DNA of 24,352 nt, taken from the NCBI GenBank assembly GCA_031287245.1, contig JAITTD010000272.1, positions 1 through 24,352 of the forward strand. The letters are read 5' to 3'. Every line of letters starts with the position of its first letter. The first letter of the stretch is position 1. The notes under the pieces were generated by a model. It was not told the DNA's origin, ran no database searches, and was given only the letters and a program-made list of their open reading frames with translations. This document shows positions 14,997 through 21,287 of this stretch, piece by piece. A program made the translations under genes and the position numbers. This DNA comes from Bacteroidales bacterium. GTDB lineage: Bacteria; Bacteroidota; Bacteroidia; Bacteroidales; UBA4181.

Positions 14997-15036
14997 TACG
15001 ATAGTGATTCGGTTGTGATTCAAGTGTGATTCGTTG
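14993..15036. repeat. Four 11-bp tandem repeats beginning at the sigma-factor stop codon
   Basis: Units GTGATACGATA, GTGATTCGGTT, GTGATTCAAGT and GTGATTCGTTG start at 14993, 15004, 15015 and 15026. The period is exactly 11 bp and GTGAT-C is common to all. The array begins inside the last codon of the sigma factor. One unit per DNA turn puts each copy on the same face of the helix. Confidence 0.75.
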
Positions 15037-15053
15037 TGTGGTGCGCTATTGAC

Positions 15054-15080
15054 CGTCTGCCCGTCTGTCGTATCAACGGA
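15054..15080. repeat. 27-bp exact duplicate of an internal coding segment (other copy 18159-18185)
   Basis: All 27 bases are identical to 18159-18185, which encode the V269-T276 linker of the isochorismatase::ThuA protein (VCPSVVST). Flanking bases differ on both sides (C versus A before, G versus T after). The segment contains an inner CGTCTG repeat. In this copy the same frame is open for a few codons but has no recognisable protein around it. Confidence 0.85.
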
Positions 15081-15122
15081 GACTTTGCTAATTTTTGTTC
15101 GTAATTTTGATGCGGTTGCCCT

Positions 15123-15149
15123 ACAAGATTAACAAGATTAGCACGATTA
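15123..15149. repeat. 9-bp tandem repeat, three units
   Basis: ACAAGATTA, ACAAGATTA and GCACGATTA follow each other without gaps. A related pair, ATAAGATTA-TCACGATTA, lies at 15241-15258, preceded by CACGATT at 15225. From memory, AAGATTA/CACGATTA strings of this kind occur widely between genes in Bacteroidota. Confidence 0.65.
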
Positions 15150-15162
15150 ATAATATTTTTCT

Positions 15163-15170
15163 TATCTTTG
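15163..15170 (+). promoter_or_regulatory. -7 element in the GH97 upstream region
   Basis: TATCTTTG matches TAnnTTTG. It is the only full match upstream of GH97 in this gap, but it is 134 bp from the ATG at 15305 and lacks a TTTG at -33, so the leader would be long. It could instead serve the repeat-derived short frame at 15196. Confidence 0.35.
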
Positions 15171-15240
15171 TGCTTTCATATCAAAAAAAATAGTTATGGC
15201 AATACCGGTAAGAATGTCTGAACCACGATTTTGTACATTA

Positions 15241-15258
15241 ATAAGATTATCACGATTA
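15241..15258. repeat. 9-bp tandem repeat, second array
   Basis: ATAAGATTA followed directly by TCACGATTA. This is the same motif family as 15123-15149, about 100 bp downstream and 46 bp before the GH97 start. Confidence 0.55.
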
Positions 15259-15304
15259 ATTTTCCGAAGAATATTATGACTAATAGCAAATAACAAAAAA
15301 TAAT

Positions 15305-17281
15305 ATGAAACAGATTAATTTGAAAGCAGTGAGTTTAATATGTTTGTTGGCATCTACTCAATTGCATGCCCAAACATCGGTAAAATTGACCTCCCCCGAC
15401 GGGAACATCGGGTTTACGTTCCGCTTGGCTGAAACTCCGGTTTACAGTGTCGCATACAAGAAAAAAGTCTTGATAGCCGATTCGCCTCTGACGCTTGAAT
15501 TTGACGATGGCCCATTCGGGAAGAATCTGGCTTTGGGAAAAACCGTATCCCGCACAGGCGATGAAACCTACGACCTCATTGTAGGGAAAGCAAAAAAAGT
15601 GCACAGTCATTACAGGGAAATAACGCTCCCTTTGAAAGAACGGAAAGCCCCTTTTCGGGAAGTAAGGCTTACAGTGCGGGCTTTTGATGACGGCTTGGCC
15701 TTTCGCTACGAATTTCCCGAACAGGCAGGCAAACCATCCTTCGTTCTTTACGATGAAAGCACGACGTTCAATTTATCCGGCAATCCGCTTGGCTTGGTGA
15801 TGTATTTACCCAACTATCGCACATCTCACGAAGATTTCTACTATCGGGAAAGATTTGACAAAATGAAACTGGATAAATTAATCGAGATGCCTGCCATGTT
15901 TGAATTTACGGAGCAAAAGGCGTATATGGCTGTCACGGAGGCAAGCGTGTTGAATTATGCAGGCATGTACCTGTCCAAAGAAGAGGGCTTGCTGTGCGGA
16001 AAACTGTCTCCCAATCTCGACAATCCTCAGGTGAAAGTGAAAGCGGCATTACCGCACAAGTCGCCTTGGCGTGTGATGATAATAAGCGACAGGGTGGGAG
16101 CGATTATCGAATCGAACATACTGACGAATTTGGCTGAGCCGTGTAAAATCGAAGATCTCTCGTGGATTAAGCCCGGAAAGACCTCCTGGATGTGGTGGAA
16201 CGGTGGTAAAGTAACCGATTATATTCCGGCGCCCGGGAACAATTTCCAGACAAACAAGTATTACATAGATTTTTGCGCCGCGAACAAAATTCAATATCAC
16301 GCTGTCAGTGATTATGCTGATAAAGCGTGGTACACGGATGACGGAACTACAGGCGATCCGGGACCTAATTACGACATTACCAAGCCGGTTAAAACCTTGG
16401 ATATGAAAAAGATTTGCGATTATGCCCAAAGTAAAGGTGTAAATATTATGGTGTGGGTGCATTGGAAAGTCCTGCATGGCAAAATTGATGAGGCATTCGC
16501 TCTTTTTGAACAGTGGGGCGTTAAAGGGATGATGATTGATTATATGGATCGCGATGACCAGGAAATGATTCTGATGCAGGAAGAGTTTTTGGCAAAAGCG
16601 GCAAAGCATCATTTGTTCGTTCAGTTCCATGGGGCAAGCAAGCCGTCGGGACTGCATCGCACTTATCCGAATGAATTCACACGCGAAGGAACAAAGAACT
16701 ACGAATGTCACAAATGGCAAGCCGACATCAATGCCGACCATGACATCAACATCCCTTTTACCCGTCTGCTGGCAGGTGCTACCGATTACCATCTTGGCGG
16801 ATTCAGGGCTGTAACGCAACAGGAATTAAAAGCGAAATGGACGCTTCCATTTGTAACAAGCACCCGCTGCCACATGCTGGCGATGTACGTTGTTTTGGAA
16901 AGTTATCTGCACATGGTGGCAGATTATCCTGAAGCGTATAAGGGGCAACAGGGTTTTGACTGGATTCAAACAATACCGACTGTATGGGATGAGACACGTG
17001 TGCCGGACGCCAGAACAGGCGAATATATTATCGTTGCACGGAAAAAGGACAATGAATGGTGGGCAGGAACAATCAATAACAGTACAGCCCGCAATGTGAA
17101 GATGTCGTTGGATTTCCTGGATGACGGTGATTATCAGGTTGAGATGTACGTTGATGCTCCCGATTCCGAAACAAATCTCAATCATTTGGTAAAACAAACC
17201 AAAACGCTTACAAAAAAGGATGTGCTGGAATTGTCATTGGCAGCAAGCGGTGGCGCCGTCATGCATTTCAAGAAAATCTGA
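15305..17281 (+). CDS. GH97 glycoside hydrolase, probably the retaining alpha-galactosidase-like type
   Basis: The 658-residue protein has a signal peptide ending near STQLHAQ (residue 23). GH97 N-terminal beta-sandwich features are SPDGNIGFTFRL, VRAFDDGLAFRYEFP and GKTSWMWWNGG (about 1-300). The barrel has GVNIMVWVHWK, GVKGMMIDYMDRDDQ (D412, D415) and HLFVQFHGASKPSGLHRTYPNE (H442-G443). The C-terminal beta domain starts near WDETRVPDARTGEYIIVAR. Inverting members such as SusB have a Glu base in the HEA motif, where this protein has HGA, plus the Asp-rich IDY motif seen in retaining members. I therefore infer a retaining alpha-galactosidase-like enzyme. It is calcium-dependent in the family and periplasmic. 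It heads the cassette of three exported proteins. No susC/susD lies nearby. Confidence 0.92.
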   Translation: MKQINLKAVSLICLLASTQLHAQTSVKLTSPDGNIGFTFRLAETPVYSVAYKKKVLIADSPLTLEFDDGPFGKNLALGKTVSRTGDETYDLIVGKAKKVHSHYREITLPLKERKAPFREVRLTVRAFDDGLAFRYEFPEQAGKPSFVLYDESTTFNLSGNPLGLVMYLPNYRTSHEDFYYRERFDKMKLDKLIEMPAMFEFTEQKAYMAVTEASVLNYAGMYLSKEEGLLCGKLSPNLDNPQVKVKAALPHKSPWRVMIISDRVGAIIESNILTNLAEPCKIEDLSWIKPGKTSWMWWNGGKVTDYIPAPGNNFQTNKYYIDFCAANKIQYHAVSDYADKAWYTDDGTTGDPGPNYDITKPVKTLDMKKICDYAQSKGVNIMVWVHWKVLHGKIDEAFALFEQWGVKGMMIDYMDRDDQEMILMQEEFLAKAAKHHLFVQFHGASKPSGLHRTYPNEFTREGTKNYECHKWQADINADHDINIPFTRLLAGATDYHLGGFRAVTQQELKAKWTLPFVTSTRCHMLAMYVVLESYLHMVADYPEAYKGQQGFDWIQTIPTVWDETRVPDARTGEYIIVARKKDNEWWAGTINNSTARNVKMSLDFLDDGDYQVEMYVDAPDSETNLNHLVKQTKTLTKKDVLELSLAASGGAVMHFKKI

Positions 17282-17317
17282 ACCCTTTCATCAATGAAAG
17301 TGTAGAAGAAATGGTTG

Positions 17318-17325
17318 TATATTTG
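17318..17325 (+). promoter_or_regulatory. -7 element that fixes the start of the isochorismatase::ThuA gene
   Basis: TATATTTG is a full TAnnTTTG match lying after an in-frame ATG at 17311 and 30 bp before the ATG at 17356. A transcript from it starts near 17331, so only the later ATG can be used. No -33 match is seen. It implies that this gene and the next can be transcribed apart from GH97. Confidence 0.5.
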
Positions 17326-17355
17326 CAAAAAAACAGGCTTCAAACAGAATACAAA

Positions 17356-18960
17356 ATGAACAGGAATTTCAAATTTTCGATGATGGTGCTTCTTCCGCTC
17401 CTGTTGGGAACGGGAACGCTGTGTGCCAAAGACAAAAAAGAAGCACTTCCCCCTTTGCGTATGTCATTGCAACAAAAACTTCCGTCGAATTGGGAAAACG
17501 GTGCATGGATTCTTGCGAACCGTATTGAAACGTGGAACCCGTCCGAAACGGCAGTGATTGTCTGCGATATGTGGGACAGGCATTGGTGCGACATCAGTAC
17601 AGCCCGTTTCGCGGAACTGGCGGTCGCTTTAAATCCTGTGCTCGAAGCAGCCCGTGCGAAAGGCGTAAAAATTGTTCATGCACCCAGTGAGTGTATGGAT
17701 TATTACGCCAACTATCCCGGGCGGAAAGAAGCCGCCAGATACAAGGACAAGAAAATCGCGGCATTGGCCAATGGCAGTAAACTGCCCTCAGAAGCAGACG
17801 CCATCATGCCCGTTGACGCATCTGACGAAGGCTGCGAAAGCCCCAATTGCAAGCCGCACAAAGCATGGACAAAGCAAAATGACGTGCTGACCATCAAAGA
17901 TGAAGACCTTATCAGCGATTCCGGCGAAGAAATCGGAGCCTATTTCAGGAAAAAAGGCATCAGGAATGTGATTCTGACGGGCGTTGCCACCAATATGTGC
18001 GTGATTGGACGCACTTTCGGGCTTCGCGCCATGAAAAAAATGGGCTTGAATGTGGTGTTGATGCGCGATATGACCGACGTGATGTACAATCCGGAAAAAG
18101 CGCCTTACGTAAACCATTTTTCCGGTTTGGATTTGATGGTGGAATATATTGAAACATACGTCTGCCCGTCTGTCGTATCAACGGATTTTACCGGTAAAAA
18201 ACAGTTTAAATTCGTTGGCGACACGCGCAAACGCATCGCAATTCTCACCGCTGAAGGTGAATACCATGCCAACCAAAAACTTCCTGAATTTGCCAAAGAA
18301 CTGACATTCAAAGGTTTTCACTGCGACTTTGCCTTGGGTGTGCCCTTCATGGAAAACGCCGGAGTTCAAGGTCGGCACAATTTGGAAAACCTGCAAATCT
18401 TGGAAGATGCAGATTTAGCCGTTTTGTTTGTCCGCCGCCGAGCGCTCGAACCGGAAAAGATGGCGCAAATAAAAAACTATGTGGCGAGCGGACGCCCCAT
18501 ATTGGGCATCCGTACCTCATCGGTTGCTTTCGATGCCAAAGGGAATGTTCCCCGCGAAGGCGGCGCAATCGTTGCTTCGACAGAAACCGCATCCGAATTT
18601 TTGGCGCAGTGGCCCGAACTGGATAAAGATGTGTGGGGCGGCAATTATCGTGGACATCACGGACACTTGGAAAAGGGAACGGACATCACACTCGTGCCGG
18701 GTATGGAAAATCACCCTTTGCTGAAAGGCGTTACACCTTTCAACAGCCTCAACTGGCTGTATCAATGCGCGCCCCTGCGTTCCGAAAAAGCGCAGGTGCT
18801 GTTAATCGGTTCCAATCCGGGCAAACCGCTCGAACCCGTTCTGTGGACAAACGGCAACAAAGTGATATACACTTCGTTAGGACATTGGGATGACTGGAAA
18901 ATTGAAAGTTTCCGCAACTTGATGTTCAATTCGGTCAATTATCTTTTAAATCAAAAATAA
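17356..18960 (+). CDS. Exported isochorismatase-family hydrolase fused to a ThuA-like domain
   Basis: Starting at the ATG at 17356 the protein has 534 residues and a clean signal peptide (MNRNFKFSMMVLLPLLLGTG). The isochorismatase-like cysteine hydrolase domain spans about 60-270: D71 in VIVCDMWDRHWC, K181 in VLTIKDEDL, and the nucleophile C215 in LTGVATNMCVIGR, so the D-K-C triad seems complete. A linker VCPSVVSTDFTG (269-280) leads into a ThuA / glutamine-amidotransferase-like fold (about 290-534: KRIAILTAEGEYHANQKLPEF, DADLAVLFVRRRAL, PILGIRTSSVAF, NPGKPLEPVLWTNG, YTSLGHWDDW). ThuA-like domains accompany sugar-oxidation gene sets. The physiological substrate is unknown. It ends 4 bp before the oxidoreductase gene, so the two are co-transcribed. 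Confidence 0.88.
   Translation: MNRNFKFSMMVLLPLLLGTGTLCAKDKKEALPPLRMSLQQKLPSNWENGAWILANRIETWNPSETAVIVCDMWDRHWCDISTARFAELAVALNPVLEAARAKGVKIVHAPSECMDYYANYPGRKEAARYKDKKIAALANGSKLPSEADAIMPVDASDEGCESPNCKPHKAWTKQNDVLTIKDEDLISDSGEEIGAYFRKKGIRNVILTGVATNMCVIGRTFGLRAMKKMGLNVVLMRDMTDVMYNPEKAPYVNHFSGLDLMVEYIETYVCPSVVSTDFTGKKQFKFVGDTRKRIAILTAEGEYHANQKLPEFAKELTFKGFHCDFALGVPFMENAGVQGRHNLENLQILEDADLAVLFVRRRALEPEKMAQIKNYVASGRPILGIRTSSVAFDAKGNVPREGGAIVASTETASEFLAQWPELDKDVWGGNYRGHHGHLEKGTDITLVPGMENHPLLKGVTPFNSLNWLYQCAPLRSEKAQVLLIGSNPGKPLEPVLWTNGNKVIYTSLGHWDDWKIESFRNLMFNSVNYLLNQK
18159..18185. repeat. 27-bp segment duplicated at 15054-15080
   Basis: This in-gene copy codes for V269-T276, between the hydrolase and ThuA domains. 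It is 3105 bp from the non-coding copy and in the same orientation. Recombination between them would delete GH97 and the N-terminal domain of this gene. Confidence 0.85.
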
Positions 18961-18964
18961 AATC

Positions 18965-20326
18965 ATGTATAGAAGAGATTTTTTAAAGGCGGGCGCAGCA
19001 GGCGCTGTCGGTATGACTTTGGGAAGTCAACTGTTATTCGGTAAATCATCGGTTGCGGGCGCTAACGACAAAGTGGTACTTGCCCTCATCGGCAGTAGCG
19101 GACGCGGAACAAGTTGCATCATCAATTGCTGCAAAATAAATGAGAACGTGGTGATCAAAACCATTTGTGATGTAAACCGTTCCAAATTGGCTTATGCAGC
19201 CGGACGAATTGAAAAAGAACTTGGTTATCGCCCCGATACCACAGAAGAAATGCGCACTATTTTCGATGACAAAGACGTGGACGCCGTTTGGGTAGCCACG
19301 CCCGAACACTGGCACTGTCTGGCTGCCATCCGGGCTTGTCAGGCAGGCAAGGATGCGTATGTAGAAAAAAACCTTTCTGTCAATATCTTTGAAAGTCGTC
19401 AATTAGTCGAAGCCGCCGCCAAATACAAACGCATTGTGCAGGCAGGTTTTCAAAATCGCAGCGCTTCGCAGGGTTTTTCGGCGCGGGAGTATATCCAAAG
19501 CGGCAAATTGGGCAAAATCGTTACTGTGAAAACCTATTTCATGCTGGGAGGCAGCAAATTTACCGAAGCGCCCGCTACGCCGGTTCCTGCGTGGCTCGAC
19601 TGGGACAAATGGCTCGGTCCGGCGCCATATCGTCCGTTCAGTTCGTCCATCGTGGATGAATACGGACGCGGCGGTTGGCAAAACTATTGGGCATACAGCG
19701 GCGGATTACTGGATGACGAAGCATCCCATACGTTGGATTTTACCCGCATGGTGCTCGGCAATCCGCCTCATCCCAAGTCCGTTTACGGTTGGGGTGGCAA
19801 TTTTGCGCTCGGAGGCACAAGCGAAACGCCCGAAGCACAGGCTATTACGTTTGATTTTGGCGAGTATGTCCTCACTGCCGATGGCGGTCCTTCCTACAAA
19901 TACATGCAAAAAGCGCCCGGTGAAATTCGCAACGATGCGAAACGTTTTCCCAACTGGCGCAATTATTCTGCCCGCGTAGAGATTTACGGAACGGAAGGAT
20001 TGATGTACCTTGGGCGCCACGGCGGTGGCTGGCAAGTAATCGGCAACAAAGACCAGATTGTAGCCGAAGATGGCGCCGTATTTCCCGATAACGCACATCA
20101 GAAAAATTTTATCGAATGTATCCGCAGTCGCAAAACGCCCAACGGCAACATCGAAGAATGTCACCGCAGCGCAACTTTGGTCAATCTGGGTAATATTGCC
20201 TGTCGGGTCGGAAACAAACAGTTGCTCTTTGATGGTAAAACCGAAAAATTTATCGGCGATAAAAAAGCAAACGTCCTGGCTAAAGGCAACTACCGAAAGG
20301 GATACGAAGTTCCTGAAAAGGTATAA
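18965..20326 (+). CDS. Tat-signal Gfo/Idh/MocA family oxidoreductase
   Basis: The 453-residue protein begins MYRRDFLKAGAAGAVGM, a twin-arginine (Tat) signal with R3-R4, so it is exported folded, probably with NAD(P) bound. The Rossmann domain (about 38-160) has LALIGSSGRGTS as dinucleotide loop, VWVATPEHWHC and DAYVEKNLSVNI, where the usual EKP is EKN (K135 kept, N136). The C-terminal substrate domain has QAGFQNRS, the WLGPAPYRPF segment and GGLLDDEASHTLDF with the His expected in the active site. Members oxidise or epimerise sugars, commonly via 3-keto intermediates. Placement behind GH97 and ThuA suggests oxidation of a released sugar outside the cytoplasm; whether it acts by turnover of tightly bound cofactor is inference. 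The 21-bp repeat array begins at its stop codon. Confidence 0.92.
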   Translation: MYRRDFLKAGAAGAVGMTLGSQLLFGKSSVAGANDKVVLALIGSSGRGTSCIINCCKINENVVIKTICDVNRSKLAYAAGRIEKELGYRPDTTEEMRTIFDDKDVDAVWVATPEHWHCLAAIRACQAGKDAYVEKNLSVNIFESRQLVEAAAKYKRIVQAGFQNRSASQGFSAREYIQSGKLGKIVTVKTYFMLGGSKFTEAPATPVPAWLDWDKWLGPAPYRPFSSSIVDEYGRGGWQNYWAYSGGLLDDEASHTLDFTRMVLGNPPHPKSVYGWGGNFALGGTSETPEAQAITFDFGEYVLTADGGPSYKYMQKAPGEIRNDAKRFPNWRNYSARVEIYGTEGLMYLGRHGGGWQVIGNKDQIVAEDGAVFPDNAHQKNFIECIRSRKTPNGNIEECHRSATLVNLGNIACRVGNKQLLFDGKTEKFIGDKKANVLAKGNYRKGYEVPEKV

Positions 20327-20410
20327 TACAGTCGTTACAGGTTGTTATACAGTTGTTACAAGTTGTTATACGGTTGTTACAGGTTGTTATACAGTTGTTG
20401 CAAGTTTCAC
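20327..20410. repeat. Four 21-bp tandem repeats (eight half-units) after the oxidoreductase gene
   Basis: Units start at 20327, 20348, 20369 and 20390; each is made of TACAGTTGTTA plus CAGGTTGTTA-like halves, the last one decayed. The half-unit GTTGTTA therefore recurs every 10-11 bp, very close to one DNA helical turn, over about 84 bp. Units touch with no spacers. The array begins directly after the stop codon, as does the array at 14993. Confidence 0.85.
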
Positions 20411-20435
20411 GGTTTGATACCAATGCGTTTCCGGC

Positions 20436-20480
20436 AAAACGCCTGACTTTCACATTGGAAAATCAGGCGTTTATACTTTT
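20436..20480. terminator. Two-way terminator between the oxidoreductase gene and tRNA-Glu
   Basis: AAACGCCTGA (20437-20446) pairs perfectly with TCAGGCGTTT (20463-20472). Inside, TTTC (20448-20451) can pair with GAAA (20458-20461). T-rich DNA follows on the plus side (TTTATACTTTT) and a short T run (GCGTTTT) on the minus side. It lies between convergent transcripts. Confidence 0.75.
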
Positions 20481-20486
20481 AAACCG

Positions 20487-20558
20487 TAGTCGGTAGGGGA
20501 ATCGAACCCCTATGGCAAGAATGAAAATCTTGAATCCTAACCCTTAGATGAACCGACC
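20487..20558 (-). tRNA. tRNA-Glu (anticodon TTC)
   Basis: Read on the minus strand, 72 nt fold into a cloverleaf: acceptor GGTCGGT with ACCGACT (the first pair is G-U), D arm, anticodon stem CAAGA/TCTTG around loop TTTTCAT (anticodon TTC), T arm with GGTTCGATTCC, and discriminator A at 20487. CCA is not encoded, as usual in Bacteroidota. Confidence 0.96.
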
Positions 20559-20581
20559 ATTTGGGCTTTGAAAAAGCGGTG

Positions 20582-20589
20582 CAAAAATA
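20582..20589 (-). promoter_or_regulatory. -7 element of tRNA-Glu
   Basis: On the minus strand this reads TATTTTTG, a full TAnnTTTG match, 23 bp before the tRNA 5' end. A TTG 18 bp upstream (20608-20610) falls inside the left arm of the 12-bp dyad. Confidence 0.6.
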
Positions 20590-20598
20590 CAAAAAATT

Positions 20599-20648
20599 TT
20601 AATTGTGCAATACATTATGCAAAAAAAGATTTATATTTGCACAATTAA
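20599..20648. promoter_or_regulatory. 12-bp perfect inverted repeat over two divergent promoters
   Basis: TTAATTGTGCAA (20599-20610) and TTGCACAATTAA (20637-20648) are exact reverse complements, 26 bp apart. The left arm covers the likely -33 zone of the tRNA-Glu promoter. The right arm overlaps the last bases of the -7 box of the gene at 20667. A dimeric regulator binding here could control both. Confidence 0.65.
20632..20639 (+). promoter_or_regulatory. -7 element of the gene at 20667
   Basis: TATATTTG is a full TAnnTTTG match, 27 bp before the ATG at 20667. It gives a leader of about 20 nt. No TTTG is present at -33, which would suit a promoter that depends on an activator or on an alternative contact. 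Confidence 0.6.
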
Positions 20649-20666
20649 TTTTTAAACTTACCTATC

Positions 20667-21275
20667 ATGAAAAGAGTAGTATTATTTGCCATCGCAGCCA
20701 TTTTAACCGTATCGGCAGCGCAGGCACAAGACAAACGTTACGGCGTTGAGAGCCTTATTCTCAAAAAAAACACAGTGGCGATGGGGCAAACCATGTCAGC
20801 CATCCAGTACTTTGCCGACTGGGGCAACAAAGAATCGGTTGAAGTCTTTGTAAATATGCAGGGACAAGTATTCACTGTTTTCACGCTGATGAAAGACGGC
20901 TATATGTACAGCGCCAATCTGGCTGTGAAACAAGGCACCAAAATCAACATGACGGCTATGGACGACTACAAGTCGGTGAATTACCTGAAACTCACTGATG
21001 AAGTCATCAAAAAATACAACATTGAGGACAAGGGCAGCGAAAAATTTCTTGGCAAAGACTGCAAAAAATACAGTTTTTCAGTTACTACACAGGGACAAAT
21101 GGTGAATGCCACTGTTTTGGTGTGGCAGGGAATCACCCTTAAATCCGTCATGACCGTGGCAGGCAATGTTGTCACCGAAGAAGCAACAGAAATCATAGAA
21201 GGCAAGAACATTCCCAAAGACAAATTTGAATTGCCTGAGGGAGTGACTTTTACAGAAATAAACCCACAAGGATAA
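20667..21275 (+). CDS. Small exported protein of unknown function (possibly DUF4412/LolA-like)
   Basis: The 202-residue protein has a clear signal peptide (MKRVVLFAIAAILTVSAAQAQ). The mature part is beta-rich with alternating polar and hydrophobic residues (YFADWGNKESVEVFVNMQGQ, GKDCKKYSFSVTTQGQMVNATVLVWQGITLKS) and ends KDKFELPEGVTFTEI. This layout recalls DUF4412 or LolA-like half-barrel proteins that carry lipid or other hydrophobic ligands, but I see no diagnostic motif, so that is a guess. The next gene starts 12 bp after its stop. Confidence 0.75.
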   Translation: MKRVVLFAIAAILTVSAAQAQDKRYGVESLILKKNTVAMGQTMSAIQYFADWGNKESVEVFVNMQGQVFTVFTLMKDGYMYSANLAVKQGTKINMTAMDDYKSVNYLKLTDEVIKKYNIEDKGSEKFLGKDCKKYSFSVTTQGQMVNATVLVWQGITLKSVMTVAGNVVTEEATEIIEGKNIPKDKFELPEGVTFTEINPQG

Positions 21276-21287
21276 TCGATCATTTTT

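Larger units (their letters stand above)
14997..15304. other. 308-bp gap between the sigma factor and GH97, rich in repeats
   Basis: No gene is supported. The gap holds most of the 11-bp array, a 27-bp copy of part of the isochorismatase::ThuA gene (15054-15080), two 9-bp tandem motifs (15123-15149 and 15241-15258) and a -7 box TATCTTTG at 15163-15170. A 27-codon frame at 15196-15279 follows that box but looks like translated repeat DNA. Confidence 0.65.

Noticed and set aside
15196..15279. 27-codon frame starting MAIPVRMSEPRF after a -7 box
   Set aside because: Its second half is the translated 9-bp repeat family, so it is more likely repeat DNA than a peptide gene; kept only as a note in the intergenic entry.
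16049..16819. 256-codon minus-strand frame
   Set aside because: It lies opposite the GH97 catalytic domain and shows no domain or promoter.
17285..17300. CTTTCA-TCAA-TGAAAG hairpin after GH97
   Set aside because: Only 6 bp of weak stem without a T run, so not called as a terminator.
17311..17355. Upstream ATG for the isochorismatase::ThuA gene
   Set aside because: A -7 box lies downstream of it at 17318-17325, and starting there would bury the signal peptide; the ATG at 17356 fits better.
20327..20410. CRISPR-like array
   Set aside because: The units touch each other without spacers and no cas genes are present; it is a simple tandem repeat.
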